8,074 nucleotides of DNA from an uncultured Bacteroidota bacterium. GTDB taxonomy: Bacteria; Bacteroidota; Bacteroidia; UKL13-3. Below the pieces are notes generated by a model. The model saw nothing but the letters and a program-made list of their open reading frames with translations, was not told the DNA's origin and did no database searches. Positions 1 to 6,187 of this stretch are shown one piece after another (position 1 is the stretch's first letter; every line of letters begins with the position of its first letter). Both the position numbers and the translations under genes were made by a program. Location: the NCBI GenBank assembly GCA_903907885.1, contig CAIVPY010000347.1:1-8074 (forward strand). Direction: 5' to 3'.

Positions 1-1897
1 CACTTGTGCTATCTAATAGTGGGCTTTGTGAAGGGTTACCAAAGGTACCATTGCCATCTGTATCCCAACTGTATTGCATCAAATTGCCTGTTGATTGGTT
101 TTCGTATAGCATTGGGGCAAGCGAATACAAGGTGTCGGGTAAATTAATTCTGGCTGTTGGTTTTGGGTAGCTTGCTGGCTTTATGGCCCATCTGAGCGAA
201 AATCCTGCTGCTGGGTAGCCTGCAGGGTTGGCTCCTGTTTGTATGCGGTATTTAATAAACACGCTGTTGCCTGCTTGTAAAAACCGTTTGGCAAGTGGTA
301 CTACATTTATGGTATCGCCTCCTAAACTTGCCAGCTTAGGGGAGCTAGATGATGAGCCATTATATACATCTATACTATCGCCTGGATACATGTTCATACG
401 CTCTACATATATGTACACCGAATCGGCACATGGATTAATAAGTATGCCTTGGCATACGCCTGTTATTTGCGCCCTGTCGTAGGCTTGTGTGGGTCCATTC
501 ATGGCAAATACAAAGCCTGCAGTATCGGTGAGGGTGGCAAAATTGGTTTTACATAGGTTATATGAATTTACTATGGTTAAATATTTTCTTAAACATAGGG
601 TATCCATGCCTCGCAAATTGCCTGTTTGTAGACAGATGTCGTACATACCCAAGTCTCTGGCTACAAAACGAGGGTTGGTGCCAGTGGTGGAATCTATAAT
701 GTTATAGCCATAACCTTGCTGGGTGCAACTGTTGCACAAAGGCTCGTACCACCAGTTCCAACTGGTAGGGCCATAATTGCTCAAGTCGTATAGGTTGGTA
801 TAATCGTTTACGCCTATGATTCTTTTGGTGGCATAAAAATTACTCTTGGGCTTTTGGCTTGGGTAATCTACATACACCCATTTTTCTACGCTATCTCGCA
901 AGCTATCTCGCTTGGAGGCATTGATGGCGGTTAGGCGCACAAGCCACAAACCTGTACGGTTAAATGTATAGGTGAAATTATTGGTGTAAATAGCGGTGTC
1001 TATATTACAACGATTTGGAATTGTATCTGGTATTAATGTTAGTGGATTTACAAAGCAATTGCGTGAATAACCGCTTTGCAATACGGATTCTTTAGGTAAA
1101 TTCCAATATACGCGGGTGTGTCCGATGCTGGTGTTTAAAAAGGTTTGTGGACTATTCATCCAAACCGTGTCGGGTGAGTAAAAACTAGGAATAGGGAAGG
1201 AGAGTGGGTTATTATTTACAATTGAGGAATAAGCACTGAAAGCAAAAACTCCTAAATACCCTGCTCCAGAAGTTTTATTAACTGTGATTGATATAATATT
1301 TTTTGAAGCATTAGTAGCTAATAATGAAAATTTTGATTCGTAAAAATTAGGCCCATTAGCAGCACAGGGGTCAACAGTTCCAGATGTTATATTGACCCTA
1401 CCAATGTTTGTAACACTAGCAACACTTCCAAACCAATCAGCTACAGTAATTCCTGAAAAAACTTGAGTGGTTAAGTCGCTAAATGTAACTGTCACATCGG
1501 TTACGCAAGAACCTTGACCCGATGACCACAAAACATACAAGTCGTTCATAGGTTGAGGGGTGTTCAAAGTGAAAACTCCAGAACCTGTAGCAGCTGTAAC
1601 ATGAAATGCATTATTCGAAGAATAACTATTTAGTTGAAAAGATAAACCAGCTGTTAATGCACTATTTACAATACCAGAATTAGGTAAATAACAAGTAGAT
1701 ACTCCTGGGAAGTCTTGAGCTACAAATGCAAAACTACTGGCATCAAAAGCAGAAGTAACTGAGCTTGAAGCTGCTCCTGTACCGTTTACAATTAGATCTT
1801 TATTAAATCCAGAAACAGGCACTTTAGTAATCTGTGCATCTATTGTTAATAAAGTAAAAAATAAGTTAACAATTAAAAAGTGAAATTTAAATTTCAT
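1..1897 (-). CDS. Large secreted multidomain surface protein (CUB and PKD-like domains), N-terminal part; C-terminus beyond left edge
   Basis: The frame is open without a stop from the ATG at 1897 to the window edge (632 codons), so the gene is partial at its 3' end. Residues 1-21 look like a signal peptide: basic start, hydrophobic core, then T-I-D-A before Q22. Residues about 30-235 form a Ser/Thr/Asn-rich beta-type domain that I do not recognise. About 243-335 and 348-435 are PKD-like; the second has the typical SNFYATKR... and SWNWWYEP pattern. About 470-567 resembles a CUB domain, with SIDVYNGSSSSSPKLASLGG and a closing GFSLRW. A further PKD-like domain starts near 575 and contains DTDGNG at about 613. 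Such architectures are typical of Bacteroidota cell-surface proteins secreted by the type IX system, but the sorting domain that would prove this is outside the window. Codon use changes near 1200: distal codons favour GCC, ACC and GGC, while the N-terminal part favours GCT/GCA, ACT/ACA and GGA/GGT. The role (adhesion, matrix or degradation) is unknown. Confidence 0.85.
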   Translation of the reverse strand, partial: MKFKFHFLIVNLFFTLLTIDAQITKVPVSGFNKDLIVNGTGAASSSVTSAFDASSFAFVAQDFPGVSTCYLPNSGIVNSALTAGLSFQLNSYSSNNAFHVTAATGSGVFTLNTPQPMNDLYVLWSSGQGSCVTDVTVTFSDLTTQVFSGITVADWFGSVASVTNIGRVNITSGTVDPCAANGPNFYESKFSLLATNASKNIISITVNKTSGAGYLGVFAFSAYSSIVNNNPLSFPIPSFYSPDTVWMNSPQTFLNTSIGHTRVYWNLPKESVLQSGYSRNCFVNPLTLIPDTIPNRCNIDTAIYTNNFTYTFNRTGLWLVRLTAINASKRDSLRDSVEKWVYVDYPSQKPKSNFYATKRIIGVNDYTNLYDLSNYGPTSWNWWYEPLCNSCTQQGYGYNIIDSTTGTNPRFVARDLGMYDICLQTGNLRGMDTLCLRKYLTIVNSYNLCKTNFATLTDTAGFVFAMNGPTQAYDRAQITGVCQGILINPCADSVYIYVERMNMYPGDSIDVYNGSSSSSPKLASLGGDTINVVPLAKRFLQAGNSVFIKYRIQTGANPAGYPAAGFSLRWAIKPASYPKPTARINLPDTLYSLAPMLYENQSTGNLMQYSWDTDGNGTFGNPSQSPLLDSTS

Positions 1898-2038
1898 GAA
1901 TTAAATAATTTTGTATCAAGAGGCAAGATAAAAAGTAATTGATAATTTCCTACTGTAAAATCAATTTATTACAACTTCTAAAATCAAATAAAGAATGCAA
2001 TTTGTTAAACATGTATGAGGTAACACCTATTTATAAAA

Positions 2039-2069
2039 TTTGTCGAATTATCAAATAAATATATAATTG
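2039..2069 (+). promoter_or_regulatory. Predicted Bacteroidota-type promoter of the DUF1569-like gene, abutting its start codon
   Basis: TTTG at 2039-2042 is followed after exactly 19 nt by TATAATTG at 2062-2069. This matches the Bacteroidota consensus TTTG-N19-TAnnTTTG with one mismatch. Only four bases separate the element from the ATG at 2074, so transcription would begin at or just after the start codon region, implying a leaderless or nearly leaderless mRNA. The surrounding DNA is very AT-rich, so a chance match is possible. Confidence 0.5.
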
Positions 2070-2073
2070 TAGA

Positions 2074-2544
2074 ATGAAAGCATCCGAATTTATCTCATTT
2101 CCCAAAATAAATGATATTGAAATTATGCATAAATTAAAAATTGAAACTATACCATTATGGGGAAGTATGCATTCTCAACAAATGATTGAACACCTAACGG
2201 ATGCCATAATGTTATCAATAGGAGAGTTTGAATCAACGGTATTTACTGAAAAAGAAAAGGTGGACAAAATTAAACGCATGTTTATTGATAGCGATTTGCC
2301 TTTTAGAAAGGATTTTAAATCACCCATATTCAGAGGTGAAGGGATAATTTTTAGAAACCCAAGTTTAGCTGTAGCCATAAAAGAATTAGAAAGCTATATT
2401 GTAAAATTTGAAGCATATTACAATATAAATCCAAATAAAACCCATGTTCATCCAGTGTTTGGCATGTTATCAAAAGCAGATTGGGAGCGTTTTCATAGCA
2501 AGCACTTTACACACCATTTCAAGCAATTTGGGCTTGTCAGTTAG
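2074..2544 (+). CDS. DinB-superfamily / DUF1569-like protein
   Basis: This 156-residue cytoplasmic protein has no signal peptide or membrane segment. It fits the four-helix DinB/DUF1569 fold: an early segment WGSMHSQQMIEHL (29-41) and a late segment HPVFGMLSKADWERFHSKHF (126-145) ending in THHFKQFG. DinB-like proteins usually hold a divalent metal with three histidines; candidates here are H40 plus H144 and H148 (or H141/H147), which I infer from spacing. Members of the superfamily include thiol-dependent transferases (bacillithiol or mycothiol S-transferases), but DUF1569 proteins are mostly uncharacterised, so no reaction is assigned. The gene stands alone, divergent from the surface-protein gene and convergent with the M48 protease. 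The ATG was chosen because the conserved region begins soon after it and a promoter-like element ends four bases before it. No Shine-Dalgarno sequence is visible. Confidence 0.75.
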   Translation: MKASEFISFPKINDIEIMHKLKIETIPLWGSMHSQQMIEHLTDAIMLSIGEFESTVFTEKEKVDKIKRMFIDSDLPFRKDFKSPIFRGEGIIFRNPSLAVAIKELESYIVKFEAYYNINPNKTHVHPVFGMLSKADWERFHSKHFTHHFKQFGLVS

Positions 2545-2622
2545 CAGTAAATAGTAGGTTGTTATTACAACAATTCCTTTAATAGTATTATTTGATAACT
2601 AATAATTGCTTACTGTTAACTG
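2538..2622. repeat. Inverted repeat with internal hairpin between convergent genes; possible bidirectional terminator
   Basis: CAGTTAGCAGTAA at 2538-2550 and TTACTGTTAACTG at 2610-2622 are inverted copies: 12 of 13 positions pair and the thirteenth is a G-T wobble. The 59-nt spacer contains a smaller hairpin, GTTGT-TATT-ACAAC (2558-2571). The left arm includes the stop codon of the DUF1569-like gene and the right arm ends four bases before the stop codon of the M48 gene, so it lies where both convergent transcripts must end. There is no G+C-rich stem with a T-tract, so a classical intrinsic terminator is not evident. It could also be a remnant of a small palindromic repeat family. Confidence 0.45.
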
Positions 2623-2625
2623 TAT

Positions 2626-3456
2626 CTATGGTAGGCTGGTCTTGAATTGTGCGTAGCGAGTGTCAAATGTTAATCCCACTTTGCTGCCAAGACATTCCCA
2701 AGTTTGAGTAATATTAGCAACTCTATCACCTGGATCTGGGTGAGTGCTTAAAAATGCTGGAGTTCCTCCTGATTGTCCAGTTGCAATAAGTTTCTCGAAA
2801 AAATATTTGGCTCCGCGGCCATCATATTCTGTAGGTTTTAGATATCTAACCGAAAATTTATCTGCTTCTGTTTCATCTTCTCTACTGTATTTTAGTAAAA
2901 GAAGTTGTGCCGACAAAGTGGCTAATTGGCTTTGGTTTCCTCCAGAAATTATTGAAAGTAAGGTAGAAATGCCATATTGTTTAACCATTTGGTTAGCACT
3001 ATGTCTACGGTCGGCATGAGCAATTTCGTGTCCTAAAACCCCAGCTAATTGGGTTTCGTTATCAAGATATTTTATCAAACCAGTGTAAACATAAATAAAT
3101 CCACCAGGTGTGCAAAAAGCATTTAATATGTCATCTCTTTTAATAATTCGAACTCGCCATACAAATTTGTCTTTATAATAGACCTCACCAGAATTTAAAA
3201 TGTTTTTTGTGATTCGGTTGATATGACCATAAGCCACATTGTATTGAGTTGAATCCAAAATAGGATATTCTGTTTTATTAGAATCAATACTGTTTACAGT
3301 GGCTTGTCCCATTGCAATATCGTCACTTGGTGATACTAAAAGATTTACAAGTCCACCACCCCCTGTTTTACCAGTGCATTTGTCTTCGGGTGATGAATCT
3401 TTGGAGCATGAAGCCAAAGACATAATGATGAGTGCTGAGTATAATAGTTTTTTCAT
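2626..3456 (-). CDS. M48-family zinc metalloprotease, lipoprotein
   Basis: A 276-residue protein with a lipoprotein signal: MKKLLYSALIIMSLASC, lipobox LASC with the lipidated cysteine at C17, followed by a Ser/Asp/Gly-rich linker. The catalytic motif HEIAH is at 143-147 (zinc ligands H143 and H147, catalytic E144). The third ligand is probably E195 in REDETEADKF (192-201), with D199 completing the ExxxD pattern. Family hallmarks NAFCTPGGFIYVYTGLI (112-128) and STHPDPGDRV (237-246) are present, so all catalytic residues are intact. The family includes BepA/LoiP-like envelope proteases that degrade or help fold outer-membrane proteins; here the substrate is unknown. There are no transmembrane helices like those of HtpX/Ste24, so the enzyme should be anchored only by its lipid, most likely facing the periplasm. 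It is divergent from rpsP and convergent with the DUF1569-like gene, so probably monocistronic. Confidence 0.93.
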   Translation of the reverse strand: MKKLLYSALIIMSLASCSKDSSPEDKCTGKTGGGGLVNLLVSPSDDIAMGQATVNSIDSNKTEYPILDSTQYNVAYGHINRITKNILNSGEVYYKDKFVWRVRIIKRDDILNAFCTPGGFIYVYTGLIKYLDNETQLAGVLGHEIAHADRRHSANQMVKQYGISTLLSIISGGNQSQLATLSAQLLLLKYSREDETEADKFSVRYLKPTEYDGRGAKYFFEKLIATGQSGGTPAFLSTHPDPGDRVANITQTWECLGSKVGLTFDTRYAQFKTSLP

Positions 3457-3540
3457 AAAATTTGGTGGCTGCGAATTTGCAAATAACTTGGGATAGAAAA
3501 AAGAATTAATTGAAGACTTTTATTTTTAAATAAAAAACCA

Positions 3541-3548
3541 CACATTTG
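3541..3548 (+). promoter_or_regulatory. Probable -7 element of the rpsP-rimM-trmD promoter
   Basis: CACATTTG, followed by CAGCCCG, differs from the Bacteroidota -7 consensus TAnnTTTG at one base. It is preceded by an A/T-only tract holding the inverted repeat TTTTATTT-TT-AAATAAAA (3518-3535), which could act as an UP-like element. No TTG lies at the expected -33 distance (the nearest, at 3510-3512, is 28 nt upstream), so the call rests on the -7 element and position. Transcription would start near 3553, giving a leader of about 50 nt. Confidence 0.45.
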
Positions 3549-3552
3549 CAGC

Positions 3553-3575
3553 CCGTTTGTTTGGAGAACAAGCGG
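3553..3575 (+). promoter_or_regulatory. Stem-loop in the rpsP operon leader
   Basis: CCGTTTGTT (3553-3561) and AACAAGCGG (3567-3575) pair over nine positions, with one G-U wobble, around a five-base loop TGGAG. It starts just downstream of the predicted -7 element, so it would form the extreme 5' end of the transcript, ending 31 nt before the rpsP ATG. It has no following T-tract, so it is not an intrinsic terminator. It could stabilise the mRNA or serve as a ribosomal-protein autoregulatory leader; I do not recognise it as a named RNA family. Confidence 0.55.
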
Positions 3576-3606
3576 TTAATTAATAACAATTTAAACAAAA
3601 TAAGTA

Positions 3607-4185
3607 ATGTCAGTAAAAATTAGATTACAACGTCACGGACGTAAACAGGCACCTTATTACCACATTGTGGTGGCGGATTCACGTGCTCCGAGGGATGGTA
3701 AATTTATCGAAAATTTGGGTTTTTATAAACCTCAAACCGTTCCCGCAACAATTGAGTTGGATGTAGACAAAGCAGTAAAATGGTTAGAAAATGGCGCACA
3801 GCCAACTGACACTTGCCGCGCAATCTTATCTTACAAAGGAGCATTAATGAAAAAGCACCTAAATGGTGGAGTAAGAAAAGGTGTATTGACTCAAGAACAA
3901 GCAGATGCTAAGTTCGAGAAATGGGAGAATGAGAAACAAACGAAAGTATTAGCACATGTTGAAAAACAAGGTGCTGGTATGAGTGCAAAGCTAGCTGAAA
4001 AAATGCTTGTTGAAGTAAAAGTAAAAGAAGCTCGCGCTGCTAAATTAGCAGAGAAAAAAGCGGCTTTGATTGCTGAAGCTGAAGCTGCCAATGCACCTGT
4101 AGTTGAAGAAACCACAGAAGTATCTGATGAATCTGTAGAGGAAGTAGTTGCTGATGCAAATACAACCGAAACTCCTTCAGAATAG
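3607..4185 (+). CDS. rpsP: 30S ribosomal protein bS16 with long C-terminal extension
   Basis: Residues 1-90 are canonical bS16: MSVKIRLQRHGRKQAPYYHI, then VVADSRAPRDGKFIENLGFY and a DVDKAVKWLENGAQPTDTCR segment. The protein binds 16S rRNA early in 30S assembly. At 192 residues it is about twice the usual bS16 length. Residues 100-160 form a Lys/Ala/Glu-rich, probably helical stretch, and about 165-192 form an acidic Glu/Val/Thr tail. Extended bS16 proteins are known in Bacteroidota, so this is not a fusion artefact; the tail function is unknown. It is first in an operon with rimM (8-nt gap) and trmD, the order seen in many bacteria. The ATG is the only sensible start because the family N-terminus begins exactly there. 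No Shine-Dalgarno sequence is visible; the start is preceded by an A-rich stretch, as is usual in this phylum. Confidence 0.98.
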   Translation: MSVKIRLQRHGRKQAPYYHIVVADSRAPRDGKFIENLGFYKPQTVPATIELDVDKAVKWLENGAQPTDTCRAILSYKGALMKKHLNGGVRKGVLTQEQADAKFEKWENEKQTKVLAHVEKQGAGMSAKLAEKMLVEVKVKEARAAKLAEKKAALIAEAEAANAPVVEETTEVSDESVEEVVADANTTETPSE

Positions 4186-4193
4186 TATTTTTT

Positions 4194-4709
4194 ATGAGGT
4201 CAATTAATTTAAATGACTTCATAAAAGTGGGATATGTAATTAAATCTCACGGTAACAATGGTTTATTAAAAATCTCATTAGAGAAAAATAGTAACTTAAA
4301 GGAATGGGTGATGTTTTTAATTAAACAAAAACCTGTTCCTTTTTTTGTTGAAGAGTGGCAAAGAACTACCGAAAATGAAGCAATTATAAAGTGTTTAGAT
4401 ATAAACACAGTTGACAAATCTGAGGATTATGTTGGCTTAGATATCTTGTTACCATCAGCTAGTATCAAAAGAAAAAAAGGTGCATTAGATATTAAATTAA
4501 TTGGCTTTACAATGTTTGATAATGAAATAGGTGAAATTGGCAACCTATTGCAAATAATTGAAATGCCAGGACAAACTATGTTTCAAACAGTTTATAAAGA
4601 ACAAGAAATACTAATCCCAGCTGTTGAAGAATTTATTTTAGAAATTAATGTAAAACAAAAACTGATTACTTTAAATTTACCCGATGGTTTCTTAGAGTTG
4701 AATGTGTGA
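4194..4709 (+). CDS. rimM: 16S rRNA processing/ribosome maturation factor RimM
   Basis: A 171-residue cytoplasmic protein, the usual RimM length. The N-terminal RimM domain (about 9-88) opens with IKVGYVIKSHGNNGLLKISL, matching the family pattern of a Gly-x-Ile strand and an HG-x-x-G turn. The C-terminal PRC-barrel (about 97-170) contains EIGEIGNLLQIIEMPGQ, then ILIPAVEEFILEINV and a final LNLPDGFLEL, the typical RimM ending. RimM binds uS19 on the 30S head and helps mature the 16S 3' domain. The gene follows rpsP after only 8 nt and is likely translated from the same mRNA. The ATG at 4194 is chosen because the conserved domain starts within ten residues and upstream sequence belongs to the rpsP stop. 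The sequence is AT-rich and Lys/Ile/Asn-rich, more divergent than its neighbours, which is common for RimM. Confidence 0.95.
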   Translation: MRSINLNDFIKVGYVIKSHGNNGLLKISLEKNSNLKEWVMFLIKQKPVPFFVEEWQRTTENEAIIKCLDINTVDKSEDYVGLDILLPSASIKRKKGALDIKLIGFTMFDNEIGEIGNLLQIIEMPGQTMFQTVYKEQEILIPAVEEFILEINVKQKLITLNLPDGFLELNV

Positions 4710-4788
4710 TGCATACTCAGTTCGTCTTTTTTTTAAATTGAAATATTTTCAACTTTGAATTACAGAAGTTTAATACTAAATATAATTT
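4710..4788 (+). other. rimM-trmD spacer with T-run and small hairpin
   Basis: The 79-nt gap contains a run of T (4727-4734) followed, not preceded, by a short hairpin TTGAAA-TAT-TTTCAA (4738-4752), so it does not have the layout of a forward intrinsic terminator. CAACTTTG (4750-4757) is one base from the -7 consensus but lacks a -33 partner. The spacer is longer than the 8-nt rpsP-rimM junction, so extra control of trmD, such as RNA processing or an internal promoter, is possible but unproven. Confidence 0.3.
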
Positions 4789-5469
4789 GTGCATATAGAT
4801 ATTCTCACACTTTTCCCTCAAATGTTTGAAGGTCCTTTCAGTGAATCAATCCTAAAGAGAGCTCAGGCTAAACAATTGGTTGAAATTGCTTTGCATAACA
4901 TTAGAGATTATAGCAATAACAAACACAAGCAAGTGGATGATTATGCCTATGGAGGCGGGGCAGGGATGGTAATGATGGTTGAACCCATAGACAATTGCTT
5001 GCAAAAACTAAAGTCCGAGAGAAGCTATGATGAGGTAATCTATTTAAGTCCTGATGGCGAACTTTTCGACCAAAAGATGGCAAATCACCTATCTGGCAAA
5101 AATAATCTTGCTTTTTTGTGTGGACATTACAAAGGTGTAGATGAACGTGTTCGTCAAAACCTAATTACCCGCGAGATATCAATAGGTAATTATGTGTTAA
5201 CTGGTGGTGAGCTTGCCACTGCAGTGATAGTGGATGCCATTGTAAGGTTAATACCAGGGGTTTTGAATGATGAAACTTCTGCATTGAGTGACTCTTTTCA
5301 AGATAATTTGATTAGCCCTCCCGTTTATAGTCAACCTGCAGATTATAAAGGATTAAAAGTACCTGAAGTTCTACTGTCTGGAAATCATGCCAAAATAGAT
5401 GCATGGCGACACGATCAAAGTGTAAATAGAACCAAAGAGAGAAGACCGGGAATGTTAGAAGTGGATTAA
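4789..5469 (+). CDS. trmD: tRNA (guanine-N1)-methyltransferase TrmD, GTG start
   Basis: TrmD uses S-adenosylmethionine to make m1G37 next to the anticodon of certain tRNAs, preventing +1 frameshifts. At 226 residues it is of normal length. Visible motifs are DDYAYGGGAGMV (50-61), CGHYKGVDER (111-120) and the knot segment SIGNYVLTGGELA (131-143) that holds the methyl donor. R153 in IVRLIPGV and D168 in ALSDSF correspond to the catalytic Arg/Asp pair of the family, by alignment from memory. The start must be the GTG at 4789: the family N-terminus (M-x-I-D-I-L-T) begins there and an in-frame TAA lies at 4783-4785. The 3' end overlaps bshB1 on the other strand by 4 nt. The ribosomal protein gene rplS, which often follows trmD, is not here. 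SPOUT fold, dimeric and cytoplasmic. Confidence 0.97.
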   Translation: MHIDILTLFPQMFEGPFSESILKRAQAKQLVEIALHNIRDYSNNKHKQVDDYAYGGGAGMVMMVEPIDNCLQKLKSERSYDEVIYLSPDGELFDQKMANHLSGKNNLAFLCGHYKGVDERVRQNLITREISIGNYVLTGGELATAVIVDAIVRLIPGVLNDETSALSDSFQDNLISPPVYSQPADYKGLKVPEVLLSGNHAKIDAWRHDQSVNRTKERRPGMLEVD

Positions 5470-6182
5470 AGTAAGTGCATTAGGTTATCTGAACCAATCG
5501 TTCTTCTTACAGTAAATCCCTCAGCATATTTTACATTGATATTGCGGCCAAATTCCATGGCTCTTGATTTTATAAAATCAAAGAAAAATTCACCCGAAAT
5601 GGGGGTTTCTGGTTCTGTTGAGTCTGCATCATAAAACTGACTACTGAATGCCTTTATTGATTCAATTTTTCTTTCTATATATGGGGTAATATCAAAAAGT
5701 AAATCAGCAGGTTGCATGCGATCTTGAATATAGTGGTAAATAGATTTAGGTCTCCAAACCTCTTGAAGTGTTCCTTCTAATTGAGTTTCAATTCTGCGAA
5801 GCCCACTTAAAAAACTAGCATCTTCAATCAAATCTCCAGCACGTCCATGGTCAATATGTCTATCTGTTTCAGAATTACACAGTATGATGTCTGGTTGGTA
5901 TTGCCTAATTTTAGTGATTATTTTTAACAAGGTTTCTCTGTCTTTTCTAAAGAAACCATCTGCTAAGCCAAGATTGTCTCTGCAACTTATTCCTAGTATT
6001 TCGGCTGCTTTTTTGGCTTCTTGTAAGCGTAATTCTGCTGAACCTCTAGTACCTAATTCTCCTTGGGTTAAATCAACTATGCCCACTTTATAGCCCAAAT
6101 CTATTTGACGCAATATGGTTCCGCTGCAAGACAACTCCACATCATCAGGGTGTGCACCAAAACAAAGTATATCTAATTTCAT
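5466..6182 (-). CDS. bshB1: Bacillithiol biosynthesis deacetylase BshB1
   Basis: A 238-residue PIG-L/LmbE-type zinc hydrolase, predicted to deacetylate GlcNAc-malate to GlcN-malate, the second step of bacillithiol synthesis, in the cytoplasm. The N-terminus MKLDILCFGAHPDDVELSCS carries the AHPDD motif (10-14: H11 and D14 as zinc ligands, D13 as general base). DRHIDHGRAGDLI (107-119) supplies the third ligand, probably H112. Also BshB1-like are DLTQGELGTRGSAELRLQEA (37-56), LGLADGF (71-77) and the closing KYAEGF (218-223). All key residues are present. The glycosyltransferase bshA and the cysteine ligase bshC are not in the window. The stop codon overlaps that of trmD in the palindrome TTAA, leaving no room for a terminator between them. 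The start is fixed by the family N-terminus. The rsmB-like gene lies 76 nt upstream on the same strand. Confidence 0.93.
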   Translation of the reverse strand: MKLDILCFGAHPDDVELSCSGTILRQIDLGYKVGIVDLTQGELGTRGSAELRLQEAKKAAEILGISCRDNLGLADGFFRKDRETLLKIITKIRQYQPDIILCNSETDRHIDHGRAGDLIEDASFLSGLRRIETQLEGTLQEVWRPKSIYHYIQDRMQPADLLFDITPYIERKIESIKAFSSQFYDADSTEPETPISGEFFFDFIKSRAMEFGRNINVKYAEGFTVRRTIGSDNLMHLL

Positions 6183-6187
6183 TAAAG

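Noticed and set aside
228..707. Two plus-strand open frames (228-482 and 489-707)
   Set aside because: They lie entirely antisense to the long minus-strand surface-protein frame, which has clear signal peptide, PKD-like and CUB-like domains; the plus-strand products have no recognisable features.
2074..2544. DUF1569-like protein as a confirmed bacillithiol S-transferase linked to bshB1
   Set aside because: The DinB superfamily includes such enzymes, but the family assignment here does not extend to that activity and the two genes are more than 2.9 kb apart in separate transcription units.
3475..3484. Perfect palindrome ATTTGCAAAT upstream of the M48 gene
   Set aside because: It is a 10-bp AT-rich palindrome of a kind expected by chance in this composition, and no convincing promoter element lies next to it on the minus strand.
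3891..4222. Minus-strand open frames opposite the end of rpsP
   Set aside because: They are antisense to the low-complexity Ala/Glu-rich tail of bS16; such biased sequence creates open antisense frames without coding meaning.
4727..4752. T-run plus small hairpin between rimM and trmD as a terminator
   Set aside because: The T-run precedes the hairpin, and the stem is only 6 bp and A/T-rich, so it does not have intrinsic-terminator layout for the plus strand.
4781..4789. TATAATTTG as a -7 promoter element for trmD
   Set aside because: It runs into the GTG start codon and has three instead of two bases between TA and TTTG, so transcription would begin inside the coding region; the start itself is fixed by the in-frame TAA at 4783-4785.
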